Under the pieces are notes generated by a model. It was not told where the DNA came from and searched no databases. It saw only the letters and a list, made by a program, of their open reading frames with translations. A stretch of 55,036 bases of DNA from an uncultured Pelagibacteraceae bacterium (lineage in GTDB: Bacteria; Pseudomonadota; Alphaproteobacteria; Pelagibacterales; Pelagibacteraceae): NCBI GenBank assembly GCA_913045275.1, contig CAJWPG010000005.1, positions 1 to 55,036 of the forward strand. The letters are read 5' to 3'. The position numbers were made by a program, and so were the translations under genes. The number at the start of each line of letters is the position of its first letter. The stretch's first letter is position 1. Positions 47,539 to 55,036 of this stretch are shown piece after piece.

Positions 47539-47814
47539 ATGTCAGAAGACCAATTTAAAACTCGCCTAAAAATTGCAAAAAACAAAGCTAAGCCAAGAAA
47601 ATCACCAAAAAATGAAAAATCTTCTTCAAATATAGGTACAGCTTTTAAAATGAGCACTGAATTAGTATCCGCAGTTGTCGTTGGGACAATTATTGGGTTT
47701 ATTTTAGACAATTGGTTTGGTACTAAGCCATGGTTAATTTTAATATTTTTTTTTGTAGGTGTAATTGCTGGAATAATGAATGTAGTTAAATCTGCTAAAA
47801 AAATGCAAAGATAG
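47539..47814 (+). CDS. atpI: ATP synthase accessory protein AtpI/AtpZ
   Basis: 91-residue, two-helix membrane protein heading the Fo cluster. After a lysine-rich N terminus come two hydrophobic helices (about 42-58 and 63-81) separated by DNWFGTKPW, the hallmark of AtpI-like proteins. It probably helps c-ring assembly. It is followed by atpB after 12 bp. Confidence 0.88.
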   Translation: MSEDQFKTRLKIAKNKAKPRKSPKNEKSSSNIGTAFKMSTELVSAVVVGTIIGFILDNWFGTKPWLILIFFFVGVIAGIMNVVKSAKKMQR

Positions 47815-47826
47815 TAAAGAATAGTA

Positions 47827-48561
47827 ATGGCAGCAAATCCAATGTACCAATTCAATGTTTATAGGATTGGTCCAGAAATAAAATTAGGCGAGATAGATAT
47901 TTCATTTACAAATGCAAGTCTATTTATGGTAATTAGTTCTTTAGCTGTACTAATTATTTTTAATTTAGGTGCTAAAAAAAAATCATTAATACCAGACAAA
48001 ATTCAATTGTTGGCAGAGCTTAGTTACTCATTTGTATCAAAAATGATAAGTGACACTGCCGGCTCTAAAGCTAAGCCTTATTTTTCATTCATATTTTCAT
48101 TATTCATGTTTGTATTATTTTGCAATATGTTTGGAATGATTCCTTATTCTTTCACTGTAACAAGTCATATTATTGTTACATTTACATTAGCGATATTTAT
48201 TTTTATTGCGGTAACAATTATTGGTTTTATTAAGCATGGACTGGGATATTTAAAACTTTTTGTACCTAGTGGGGTTCCAATAATTTTGCTTCCATTAATT
48301 GTAGTAATTGAAATAATTTCATATCTTAGTAGACCAGTTAGTCTATCTGTACGATTGTTTGCAAACATGATGGCAGGTCATACAATGATGAAGGTATTCG
48401 GAGGTTTTGTAATAAGCCTTGGAATTATTGGTGGATGGCTTCCACTTAGTTTTTCGGTTGCATTAACTGGCTTGGAGATATTAGTTGCTTTTCTTCAAGC
48501 ATATGTTTTTGCAATTTTAACCTGCATCTATTTAAATGATGCATTAAATTTACACCATTAA
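47827..48561 (+). CDS. atpB: ATP synthase subunit a (Fo)
   Basis: Stator subunit with the proton half-channels. It is a 244-aa multi-spanning membrane protein. The essential arginine is in the helix segment SLSVRLFANMMAGH, and the C-terminal helix contains ILVAFLQAYVFAILTCIYL. It is preceded by atpI and followed 20 bp later by atpE. The spacer before it holds no clear ribosome site. Confidence 0.97.
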   Translation: MAANPMYQFNVYRIGPEIKLGEIDISFTNASLFMVISSLAVLIIFNLGAKKKSLIPDKIQLLAELSYSFVSKMISDTAGSKAKPYFSFIFSLFMFVLFCNMFGMIPYSFTVTSHIIVTFTLAIFIFIAVTIIGFIKHGLGYLKLFVPSGVPIILLPLIVVIEIISYLSRPVSLSVRLFANMMAGHTMMKVFGGFVISLGIIGGWLPLSFSVALTGLEILVAFLQAYVFAILTCIYLNDALNLHH

Positions 48562-48569
48562 CAATACAA

Positions 48570-48576
48570 AAGGAGG
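48570..48576 (+). promoter_or_regulatory. Strong ribosome-binding site of atpE
   Basis: AAGGAGG lies 5 nt before the atpE ATG at 48582. It is the only near-perfect Shine-Dalgarno in the Fo cluster (the other Fo starts have none or a weak AAGG), in keeping with the higher stoichiometry of c subunits. Confidence 0.8.
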
Positions 48577-48581
48577 AAATA

Positions 48582-48809
48582 ATGGAATTAGAAGCAGCAA
48601 AAATGATAGGAGCAGGACTTGCGGCAATAGCTTTAGCGGGTGCTGGTGTTGGAATTGGCATTATCTTTGGTAATTACCTTTCTGGCGCAATGAGAAATCC
48701 CTCAGCAGCTCAAAAACAATTCCCTAATTTACTATTGGGATTTGCTTTAGCTGAAGCAACTGGACTATTTGGTCTAGTAGTTGCATTGATTATTTTATTT
48801 GCATTTTAG
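48582..48809 (+). CDS. atpE: ATP synthase subunit c (Fo rotor ring)
   Basis: 75-residue hairpin of two hydrophobic helices forming the rotor. The ion-binding carboxylate is E58 in GFALAEATGLF, the polar loop is RNPSAAQ, and the first helix is glycine-rich (GAGVGIGIIFG). The residues around E58 do not show a clear sodium-binding set, so proton coupling is assumed. A strong Shine-Dalgarno precedes it. Confidence 0.98.
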   Translation: MELEAAKMIGAGLAAIALAGAGVGIGIIFGNYLSGAMRNPSAAQKQFPNLLLGFALAEATGLFGLVVALIILFAF

Positions 48810-48812
48810 TTA

Positions 48813-49403
48813 ATGCTAAAAAAAATAATTATTCAAATATTCACTTTAAACTTTGTGCTGGTAACTTCTGCACAAAGTGGGGAAAGTGGTGGCATGCCAC
48901 AATTAAACCCAGAATTTTGGGTTTCTCAAATAGTATGGTTAGTTTTAACTTTTGGTATTCTTTATATAGTTTTATCAAAACTAATTTTACCAAAAATCAG
49001 CAATAATTTAGAGTCTAGAAAATCACAAATTTTAGAAAATATAGAAACGGCAGAAACACAAAGAGAAGATAGTGAAAAAAAACTTAAAGAATTTGAAAAA
49101 ATTATTTTAGAAAGCAAACTTGAAGCAAGAAATTATTTTAATGAAGCTAGACAAAAGATATTGGAAGACATCAATAACAAAAGAGTTGCTTTAGAAAAAG
49201 ATATTGATGATGAGATAAGTGCCGTAGAACAAGAGGTAAATAATCTAAAGATTACCTCAAGTGAAAAAATCAAAAAAATAGCAATTGAAACTTCATCTGA
49301 ATTAATAAAACAATTAATCGGAGAAGAAGCAAATAGCAGCAGTATATCTGCAATAGTTGAAGAACAATCAAGAAAGAGCAAGGAAAAACAACATGGCATT
49401 TGA
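48813..49403 (+). CDS. atpG: ATP synthase subunit b' (Fo stator)
   Basis: 196-residue b-type subunit with an N-terminal segment that may be a signal or extra helix (residues 4-20), a membrane helix near 33-55 (VSQIVWLVLTFGILYIVLSKL), and a long charged amphipathic helix that dimerises with b. Alphaproteobacteria have this divergent b' copy before atpF. Its 3' end overlaps atpF by 11 nt. Confidence 0.92.
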   Translation: MLKKIIIQIFTLNFVLVTSAQSGESGGMPQLNPEFWVSQIVWLVLTFGILYIVLSKLILPKISNNLESRKSQILENIETAETQREDSEKKLKEFEKIILESKLEARNYFNEARQKILEDINNKRVALEKDIDDEISAVEQEVNNLKITSSEKIKKIAIETSSELIKQLIGEEANSSSISAIVEEQSRKSKEKQHGI

Positions 49404-49890
49404 TGCAACTTTCTGGGTAGCGGTATCTTTTATTATTTTTTTTGGAGCTTTGATTTATTTCAAAATTCCACAAAATGTTAATAAGTTACTTGGCAAAATG
49501 ATTGTAGATATTAAAAATGAAATTGATGAAAGTGAAAAATTAAGAACTGAGTCAAAAAAACTTTTAGATAATGCCCAAAGCAAGTTGTATTCGGTAAGTG
49601 TAGAAACAAAAAAAATACTAGATCAAGCAAAAAATGAATCGGATAAACTTGTTATTGATATGAACGATAAGTTTCATAAATCAGCAGAAATTAAAAAAAA
49701 TCTAGCACAAACAAAAATTACCCAAATGAAAGAAGCTGCAATTAAAGAAATAAAAGATACATCAATTAGAATTGCCGTTAACTCTGTTAAAAAAATTATA
49801 ACTACTTCTGTTGATAAATCAAAATTAGATAATTTATTTAAAAAAAATCTAGAAGAAACTAAATCCGAACTAAAAAAAATCAATTTTTAA
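49393..49890 (+). CDS. atpF: ATP synthase subunit b (Fo stator)
   Basis: 165-residue b subunit: a single membrane helix (FWVAVSFIIFFGALIYF) followed by a long coiled-coil stalk rich in Lys/Glu (EIDESEKLRTESKKLLDNAQSK and onward). The start at 49393 is chosen over an in-frame ATG at 49357 inside the b' gene because it yields the family N terminus MAFDATFW and has AAGG 9 nt upstream. The F1 genes are not adjacent. Confidence 0.94.
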   Translation: MAFDATFWVAVSFIIFFGALIYFKIPQNVNKLLGKMIVDIKNEIDESEKLRTESKKLLDNAQSKLYSVSVETKKILDQAKNESDKLVIDMNDKFHKSAEIKKNLAQTKITQMKEAAIKEIKDTSIRIAVNSVKKIITTSVDKSKLDNLFKKNLEETKSELKKINF

Positions 49891-49943
49891 GCCATAAGAT
49901 AATTTCGTTACTTTCCTAAAAAATAATATAAAATTGAAAAAAA

Positions 49944-50117
49944 ATGAGTAATAAAAAAATTAATTTTATTGGATGGATTTTGTTTATCATATCTAAATTA
50001 TGTTTTATAATCTCTAGTATAGGCAACTTTTGGACAATGTTTAGGAGTTTTTTTTTCCTAGTCGCATGCAATATTTTTTTAATTCCTTTTTTTAAAAAAG
50101 AAACAAATGAAAAATAA
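49944..50117 (+). CDS. 57-residue putative membrane protein before ispH
   Basis: A frame from ATG 49944 encodes 57 residues with two hydrophobic stretches (INFIGWILFIISKLCFIIS and FRSFFFLVACNIFLIPFF) and a charged end KKETNEK. It overlaps the ispH start by 11 nt. No family is recognised. Poly-T runs make hydrophobic frames common here, so it may be fortuitous; the fit between atpF and ispH argues for it. The stretch 49891-49943 before it shows no clear promoter or terminator. Confidence 0.45.
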   Translation: MSNKKINFIGWILFIISKLCFIISSIGNFWTMFRSFFFLVACNIFLIPFFKKETNEK

Positions 50118-51051
50118 AAATTTAAAAATTTTTTTAGCTGCTCCAAGAGGTTTTTGTGCTGGTGTTGATCGTGCAATTGAAATTGTAAAAAAAAGCATAG
50201 ATAAATATGGACCTCCAGTTTATGTAAGGCATGAAATTGTTCATAATAAATATGTGGTTGACAATTTAAAAAAAATTGGAGCTATATTTGTAGAAGAGTT
50301 AGGAGAGATAAAAGATAAAACAAGACCGGTTATTTTTTCTGCTCATGGAGTTCCAAAATCTGTTCCGAAAGAAGCTTCAAATTTAAATATGACTTATGTT
50401 GATGCTACATGTCCACTGGTTTCCAAAGTTCACAGAGAAGCCGAGAATTTGAACAAAAATGATTCTCATATATTGCTTATTGGGCATAAAAATCATCCAG
50501 AAGTAATTGGAACAATGGGTCAATTACCGCAAGAAAGTATTGAGCTTATCGAAAATGTGGAAAGTGCAAAAAAATATTCAAAAAAAAATGATAAAAAATT
50601 AGCTTATATAACTCAAACAACGTTATCTGTAGATGACACTAAAGAAATTATAAATGTTCTAAAAACAAAATTTCCAGAAATCAATGAACCAAAAAAAGAA
50701 GATATTTGTTATGCTACCACAAATAGACAAGCGGCTGTTAAATGGATTGCAAAAAAATGTGAAATGTTTTTTGTAATTGGAAGTAGAAATTCCTCTAATT
50801 CAGTTAGATTAGTTGAAGTGGCAAAAAAGAACGGATGTAATAAATCTGAACTAATTCACTTCGATAGTAAAGTTCCATTTGATAAAATTACTAATTTCAA
50901 AACTATAGGCATCTCATCCGGAGCTTCGGCGCCAGAAATATTGGTAGAAAAATTTATAAAAGAATTAAAAAAAGAATTTACTATAGAGATAGAAGAAGTA
51001 GAAATGATTAAAGAAAACATAATATTTAAAATTCCTGGAAAACTAAACTAA
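50107..51051 (+). CDS. ispH: 4-hydroxy-3-methylbut-2-enyl diphosphate reductase
   Basis: Last enzyme of the MEP pathway, giving IPP and DMAPP through an iron-sulfur cluster. The three cluster cysteines are in RGFCAGVDRAIEIV (C17), DATCPLVSKVH and DICYATTNRQ. The conserved VYVRHEIVHN and SSGASAPEILVE are present. 314 aa is standard. ispH-thrB-rnhA follow one another with 1-nt overlaps. Confidence 0.98.
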   Translation: MKNKNLKIFLAAPRGFCAGVDRAIEIVKKSIDKYGPPVYVRHEIVHNKYVVDNLKKIGAIFVEELGEIKDKTRPVIFSAHGVPKSVPKEASNLNMTYVDATCPLVSKVHREAENLNKNDSHILLIGHKNHPEVIGTMGQLPQESIELIENVESAKKYSKKNDKKLAYITQTTLSVDDTKEIINVLKTKFPEINEPKKEDICYATTNRQAAVKWIAKKCEMFFVIGSRNSSNSVRLVEVAKKNGCNKSELIHFDSKVPFDKITNFKTIGISSGASAPEILVEKFIKELKKEFTIEIEEVEMIKENIIFKIPGKLN

Positions 51052-52031
51052 TGGCTGTTTTTACAAAAATAAATAAAAATGATATTTCTTATATTGAAAA
51101 CCAATTTAATTTAGAAAAAATAAAAAAATTTAAAGGTATTAAAAAAGGTATTGAGAATACAAATTATTTAATTCAAACTAATAATAATAAATATATTTTG
51201 ACAATTTTTGAAAAAAGAATTCATGGGGGGTGTAAATATAAAGATCTCACTTTTTTTATGAAATTAATGTCAAAACTTTCAAAATTAAATATCAAGTGTC
51301 CTGAACCAGTTAGAAATAAAAAAGGAAATTATATTTTTAAATTGAAAAATAAAAATGCATGCATTGTTTCATTTCTTGAAGGAAAAGATAAAAAACAATT
51401 AAATGCTAATGATTGCTTTTCAGTTGGTAAAAATATTGCTAAAATGCATATTGCATCAAAAAAAATAAAATTATTTAGAAAAAACTCTCTATCAATAAAT
51501 TCTTGGAAACCATTGCTTAATAAAATTGATATAAAAATCAATAGCTTATCAAAAAATTTAATTAATAATATGGAAAATGAACTAAAGTATATTAAAAAAA
51601 ATTGGCCCAATGAAATTCCGACAGGAATAATCCATAGTGATTTATTTATAGATAATATATTTTTTTATAAAAAACGTTTTTACGGTTTTATAGATTTCTA
51701 TTTCTCTTCGACTGATTTTTTAGCCTATGAACTAGCAACTTGTGTAAATGCACTTTGTTTCAAAAAAAAACAAAATAAATTTGTTTTAGATAAAAACAAA
51801 TCATCAAAACTTTTAAAGGGATATCAATCTCTAAGAAAATTAACACTCGCAGAAAAAAACAGTTTTAATGTTTTATGCAGAGGTTCGGCTTTAAGGTATT
51901 TGCTTACTAGATCTTTTGATTATTTAAACACACCAAAAAGTGCTATAATAAAAATTAAAAACCCAAGAGAATATATTCAAAAATTAACTTTTCACAGAAA
52001 TCTAGATTCATTTGAGGAATATTTAAAGTAA
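51051..52031 (+). CDS. thrB: Homoserine kinase (APH-fold, ThrB2 type)
   Basis: Phosphorylates homoserine in threonine synthesis. It is the aminoglycoside-phosphotransferase-like kind used by alphaproteobacteria, not the GHMP enzyme. Marks are the N-terminal KGIENTNYLIQT, the catalytic loop IIHSDLFIDNIFF (HxDL...N) and the metal-site GFIDFYFSSTDFLAYELA. 326 aa. It overlaps ispH and rnhA by 1 nt each. thrC, the next step, lies on the other strand immediately beyond rnhA. Confidence 0.93.
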   Translation: MAVFTKINKNDISYIENQFNLEKIKKFKGIKKGIENTNYLIQTNNNKYILTIFEKRIHGGCKYKDLTFFMKLMSKLSKLNIKCPEPVRNKKGNYIFKLKNKNACIVSFLEGKDKKQLNANDCFSVGKNIAKMHIASKKIKLFRKNSLSINSWKPLLNKIDIKINSLSKNLINNMENELKYIKKNWPNEIPTGIIHSDLFIDNIFFYKKRFYGFIDFYFSSTDFLAYELATCVNALCFKKKQNKFVLDKNKSSKLLKGYQSLRKLTLAEKNSFNVLCRGSALRYLLTRSFDYLNTPKSAIIKIKNPREYIQKLTFHRNLDSFEEYLK

Positions 52032-52450
52032 TGATTAAAATTTATACTGATGGATCTTGCCTGGGTAATCCTGGCAAAGGTGGGTGGGCAGCGTTAATTA
52101 TAAATGATGGAAAAAAAACTCAGATAAAAGGAAGTAAAAAAAATACTACAAACAATCAGATGGAACTTCTTGCTCCAATAAAAGCCTTACAGAAAGTCCC
52201 CAAAGGTAGCAAAGTTCAAATTTATACAGACTCTAAATATGTAAAGTCAGGAATAACAGAGTGGATACATAATTGGAAAAAAAATGGATGGAAAACTTCA
52301 AACAAAAAAAAAGTTAAAAATATAGAACTTTGGATAGAATTAGATCTTTTGTCTAATGAATTTGAGATAAACTGGAATTGGGTAAAAGCTCACTCTACTG
52401 ATAAATTAAATAACGAAGTGGATTTAATCGCTAGAGAAGCTGCTAATTAA
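52031..52450 (+). CDS. rnhA: Ribonuclease HI
   Basis: Degrades RNA in RNA-DNA hybrids. The DEDD acids are in IYTDGSCLGNPG (D7), NNQMELLAPIKAL, IYTDSKYV and the C-terminal LNNEVDLIARE, with the catalytic His in WVKAHST. 139 aa. It ends on the tetramer TTAA shared with convergent thrC. Confidence 0.97.
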   Translation: MIKIYTDGSCLGNPGKGGWAALIINDGKKTQIKGSKKNTTNNQMELLAPIKALQKVPKGSKVQIYTDSKYVKSGITEWIHNWKKNGWKTSNKKKVKNIELWIELDLLSNEFEINWNWVKAHSTDKLNNEVDLIAREAAN

Positions 52451-53817
52451 GCTTTGCTTTTAATAAAATTTTTAACTTCTTCTAGATTATTTTTTAATAC
52501 TTGGAAATTTTCATTTTTATCAAGCACATACTGAAGTTCCTCGGGTAATTTTTCATGTTTATTTATTGCATTATTTGTAGCTTCTGGAAACTTACACGGG
52601 TGTGCAGTTGATAAAACCACACAATCATCTAAAGATAGTTTTTTTATAGCCCCTACTCCAACAGCTGTATGAGGATCCAATATCATATTATTTTCTTCAT
52701 AAACATTTTTAATTATACTTAAAGTTTCTTCTTCATTGCAACTTTCTGATAGAAAATCTTTTTGAATAGTTTCTAAACTTTGTTTGTCGATTTGATAAGT
52801 ATTTTGCTTAATTTTTTTCATAATATCTGCTGTTATTTCACAGTCAGAATTATTTATATAATAAATTAACCTTTCAAAATTACTTGCTAATTGAATATCC
52901 ATACTAGGTGATAATGTCTCTTTCACTTCTCTTGAAATATAATCTCCTTTTGAGATAGCTCTATGTAAAATATCATTTTCATTTGTTGCAACAATTAATT
53001 TGTCAATTGGTAATCCCATTTTCTTTGAAAGATAACCTGCAAAAACGTCACCAAAGTTTCCTGTAGGCACTGAAAAAGAAACAGATTTATCAGTATTAAG
53101 TTTAAAGTAAGAGTAAAAGTAATATACTGATTGAGCAATAATTCTTGCCCAATTTATTGAGTTCACTCCTGACATATTTATAGATTTAGAAAACTCAAGA
53201 TCAGAAAACATTTGTTTTACAATATTTTGACAATCATCAAAGTTTCCATCTATTGCAATATTGAAAACATTTTTTTCTTCCACTGTTGTCATTATTTTTC
53301 TTTGTACAGAGGAAATTTTATTGTTCGGGTGTAAAACAAAAATATTTAAATTAGATTTGCCTTTAATTGCATCTATAGCTGCTGCACCTGTATCTCCAGA
53401 TGTTGCAACAACTATGTTTATTTTTTTATTATTATTATTCAAATAATATTCATACAAATTGCCAATGAATTGCATTGCTATATCTTTGAAAGCTAATGTT
53501 GGTCCATGAAATAATTCCAATAATTTTATTTCTCCAACATTTGAAAGTTTAACAACATCTTTTTCTCTAAATGTTGAGTATGATTTATTAATTAAAGATG
53601 AAAGTTCCTCTTTAGAGATAAAATCTGATGAAAATAGATTTATTATTTCAGTAGATAATTCATTATAATTTAAATTTTTGAGTTTATGTAACTCATCAGT
53701 ACTATATTTTTTTAAAGATATTGGAACATAAAGACCTCCATCATCTGCCAGACCTTTAATAAATACTTGCTCAAAATTATATTCTTTTGAGTTATCTCTT
53801 GTGCTTACATATTTCAT
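52447..53817 (-). CDS. thrC: Threonine synthase
   Basis: PLP enzyme making threonine from O-phosphohomoserine, the product of ThrB encoded just downstream on the other strand. It has the N-terminal MKYVSTRDNSKEYNFEQVFIKGLADDGGLYVP, the PLP lysine in GPTLAFKDIAMQF, VVATSGDTGAAAIDA, and SVPTGNFGDVFAGYLSKKMGLP. 456 aa is the class II length. ctaG is 15 bp upstream on the same strand. Confidence 0.97.
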   Translation of the reverse strand: MKYVSTRDNSKEYNFEQVFIKGLADDGGLYVPISLKKYSTDELHKLKNLNYNELSTEIINLFSSDFISKEELSSLINKSYSTFREKDVVKLSNVGEIKLLELFHGPTLAFKDIAMQFIGNLYEYYLNNNNKKINIVVATSGDTGAAAIDAIKGKSNLNIFVLHPNNKISSVQRKIMTTVEEKNVFNIAIDGNFDDCQNIVKQMFSDLEFSKSINMSGVNSINWARIIAQSVYYFYSYFKLNTDKSVSFSVPTGNFGDVFAGYLSKKMGLPIDKLIVATNENDILHRAISKGDYISREVKETLSPSMDIQLASNFERLIYYINNSDCEITADIMKKIKQNTYQIDKQSLETIQKDFLSESCNEEETLSIIKNVYEENNMILDPHTAVGVGAIKKLSLDDCVVLSTAHPCKFPEATNNAINKHEKLPEELQYVLDKNENFQVLKNNLEEVKNFIKSKA

Positions 53818-53832
53818 AGTTTTTTGACCATA

Positions 53833-54300
53833 TTAAGTATTTAAAAAAGTATAAGAGATATTAATATTTTTAATATCACTAGCTTTTAAATCACTTATTA
53901 TTTTTGGATCAATATAAAAAGTGATTGAGTACGTTGACTTTTCACTTGGTAATAATGTTTGTTTTTTATAACAAAAACAATCAATTTCAACAAAATAATT
54001 GTTTAAAAAATCTGGTTTCACTTCATAGATGGCTCTTCCAGAAGTTTCTTTAGAACTATAATTTTCTACATTAAAATCTATTTTATAAATTTGACCTATT
54101 TTTGCATTTATAAAATTAGTTTTTGTTGAAAATTTCCAATTTAGAGTTTCTTCTACTTTAGTATCTAAATTTATCTTTATAATTCTATTATTTTCTTTTT
54201 TATTTTTTTCATAAATTATAGCTACACATAAAAAGATAGTAATTAATAATAAAAAAGAACCTGCAATAAATGCTTTGGAAGAATCTTTTTTCTGAATCAT
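53833..54300 (-). CDS. ctaG: Cytochrome c oxidase assembly protein CtaG/Cox11
   Basis: Copper chaperone delivering CuB to oxidase subunit I. A single N-terminal membrane anchor (about 9-27) is followed by the periplasmic beta domain. The copper motif is CFCY (FVEIDCFCYKKQTL) and the C-terminal FYIDPKI...DIKNINISYTF is typical. At 155 aa it is shorter than most (about 190-200), mainly at the N terminus, but the core is complete. No coxC gene lies between it and thrC, where many alphaproteobacteria carry one. Confidence 0.93.
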   Translation of the reverse strand: MIQKKDSSKAFIAGSFLLLITIFLCVAIIYEKNKKENNRIIKINLDTKVEETLNWKFSTKTNFINAKIGQIYKIDFNVENYSSKETSGRAIYEVKPDFLNNYFVEIDCFCYKKQTLLPSEKSTYSITFYIDPKIISDLKASDIKNINISYTFLNT

Positions 54301-54342
54301 TATAAATGATGACTATATTATATTAAATGACTAATGAAATTT

Positions 54343-55036
54343 TTATTTAATAATTTGATCTATCAAGAATAAAACAAATAGTAAAAATAAATAAAATATT
54401 GAATAAGAAAATACTTTTTTTGCCTTTTTTATTTCAAATTTATTTTTTTGAAATTTATATAAATCATAACAAATATAATTATAGTAAAGGGTAAGAGATA
54501 AAGAGATAAATATGTATAGTTCGCCACTAAAACCTATGGCATATGGAATTATAACTACTGGAAGCATAAACAAAGAATAAACAAAGATTTTTTTCTTTGT
54601 CTCTTCTACCCCACTTGTAATTGGCAACATTGGAATATTTGCTTTTGCATAATCTTTGATTTTATAAAGACTCAATGCCCAAAAATGAGATGGCGTCCAA
54701 TAAAATATAATTAAAAAAAATGTAATTGGTTCAAGACTTAAAGAATTTGTTGCAATTGTCCAACCTATAACTGGGGGTAGCGCACCCGAGATTCCTCCAA
54801 TTACAATATTTTGAGGCGTCTTTCTTTTTAACCAAATGGTATAAACAAAAACATAAATTGATATTGTTATAAATAGCAATGTGGCAGATAGAAAATTTGA
54901 AAAATAATAAAGCCCTATAATTGAAGCTATCGATAAAATAATTCCGAATACTAAAGCGTGATTCTTATTAATTTTTCCAGATGGAATTGGTCTAAGACAT
55001 GTTCTTGTCATTAAACTATCAAGGTCTGCTTCATAC
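54343..55036 (-). CDS. cyoE: Protoheme IX farnesyltransferase, 3' part (truncated by window edge)
   Basis: UbiA-family membrane prenyltransferase converting haem B to haem O for the terminal oxidase. The frame is open through the window end. Its first visible residues, YEADLDSLMTRTCLRPIPSGK, are the substrate-binding D-x3-D-x2-M-x-R-T block, so the ATG at 55011 is internal and the true start is outside. About seven hydrophobic segments and the second acid motif (SLYKIKDYAKANIPMLP) follow. It sits upstream of ctaG, in line with haem/copper oxidase maturation. Confidence 0.95.
   Translation of the reverse strand, partial: YEADLDSLMTRTCLRPIPSGKINKNHALVFGIILSIASIIGLYYFSNFLSATLLFITISIYVFVYTIWLKRKTPQNIVIGGISGALPPVIGWTIATNSLSLEPITFFLIIFYWTPSHFWALSLYKIKDYAKANIPMLPITSGVEETKKKIFVYSLFMLPVVIIPYAIGFSGELYIFISLSLTLYYNYICYDLYKFQKNKFEIKKAKKVFSYSIFYLFLLFVLFLIDQIIK

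Noticed and set aside
1..55036. Mobile elements, CRISPR arrays, prophage or defence genes
   Set aside because: I looked for repeated spacers, transposase-like or integrase-like proteins and composition breaks and saw none; nearly every base is in a housekeeping gene.

Overview
This window looks like core chromosome of a streamlined, strongly AT-rich alphaproteobacterium, most likely of the SAR11/Pelagibacterales type. The basis is the low GC, the near-absence of spacer DNA (many genes overlap by 4-20 nt), and typical alphaproteobacterial content: CcrM, an Fo cluster with duplicated and divergent b subunits (b' and b), petABC, CtaG/CyoE, an ELM1-family protein, an MlaA/MlaC pair and a UbiK-lgt-MidA-PgeF block. 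I see no insertion sequence, prophage, CRISPR array, toxin-antitoxin pair or defence island. The lineage is inferred from these traits and not from a database match.

Layout. 1-2.9 kb: the 5' part of RNase P RNA (minus strand, running off the left edge), an AmpD/AmiD-type amidase, mlaA-mlaC and an unrecognised membrane protein. 2.95-7.3 kb: two tRNAs (CAU and Val-GAC) and the macromolecular synthesis block yqeY-dnaG-rpoD. 7.4-15.6 kb: carAB, a 2OG-Fe(II) oxygenase/ELM1 pair, trxB and a class I aminotransferase. 15.6-21.3 kb: an overlapping uvrB-SDR-folB-uvrC-pgsA operon mixing excision repair with pterin/folate enzymes. 21.3-24.7 kb: ilvE and a MarR/OmpR/EnvZ-like regulatory trio. 24.7-30.9 kb: ubiK, lgt, midA-like, pgeF, prs, rplY, pth, ychF. 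30.9-33.4 kb: the cytochrome bc1 operon petABC (minus). 33.5-39.2 kb: trmL, hemF, greA, cca, tRNA-Gln, ispE and a TPR protein. 39.2-47.5 kb: a chromosome-maintenance neighbourhood (uracil-DNA glycosylase, a 44-aa membrane protein, rnhB, ccrM, an FAD monooxygenase, mutY, a DciA-like DUF721 protein, a DsbA-like protein, smc). 47.5-49.9 kb: the Fo half of ATP synthase. 49.9-55 kb: a 57-residue membrane ORF, ispH, thrB, rnhA, thrC, ctaG and the right-edge fragment of cyoE.

No gene-free stretch exceeds about 300 bases. The longest spacers are the divergent yqeY/carA gap (120 bp) and the tRNA-containing stretch 2862-3165. The genes are mostly housekeeping: respiration (bc1, Fo, haem assembly), pyrimidine/arginine precursor and amino acid synthesis, isoprenoids, DNA repair, and envelope lipid handling.

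The most interesting signals sit inside this ordinary gene list. There is a near-consensus promoter for ccrM with an inverted pair of GANTC sites, one between -35 and -10 and one overlapping the -10. SMC lacks a hinge domain. A Val-GAC tRNA lacks the T-loop consensus. DNA primase has lost three of its four zinc ligands. A 4-codon reading frame is stop/start-overlapped with the TTG start of carA. Six of nine convergent gene pairs share one TTAA/TTAG stop tetramer. Two annotated-size membrane peptides (44 and 57 residues) are too short to be seen easily.
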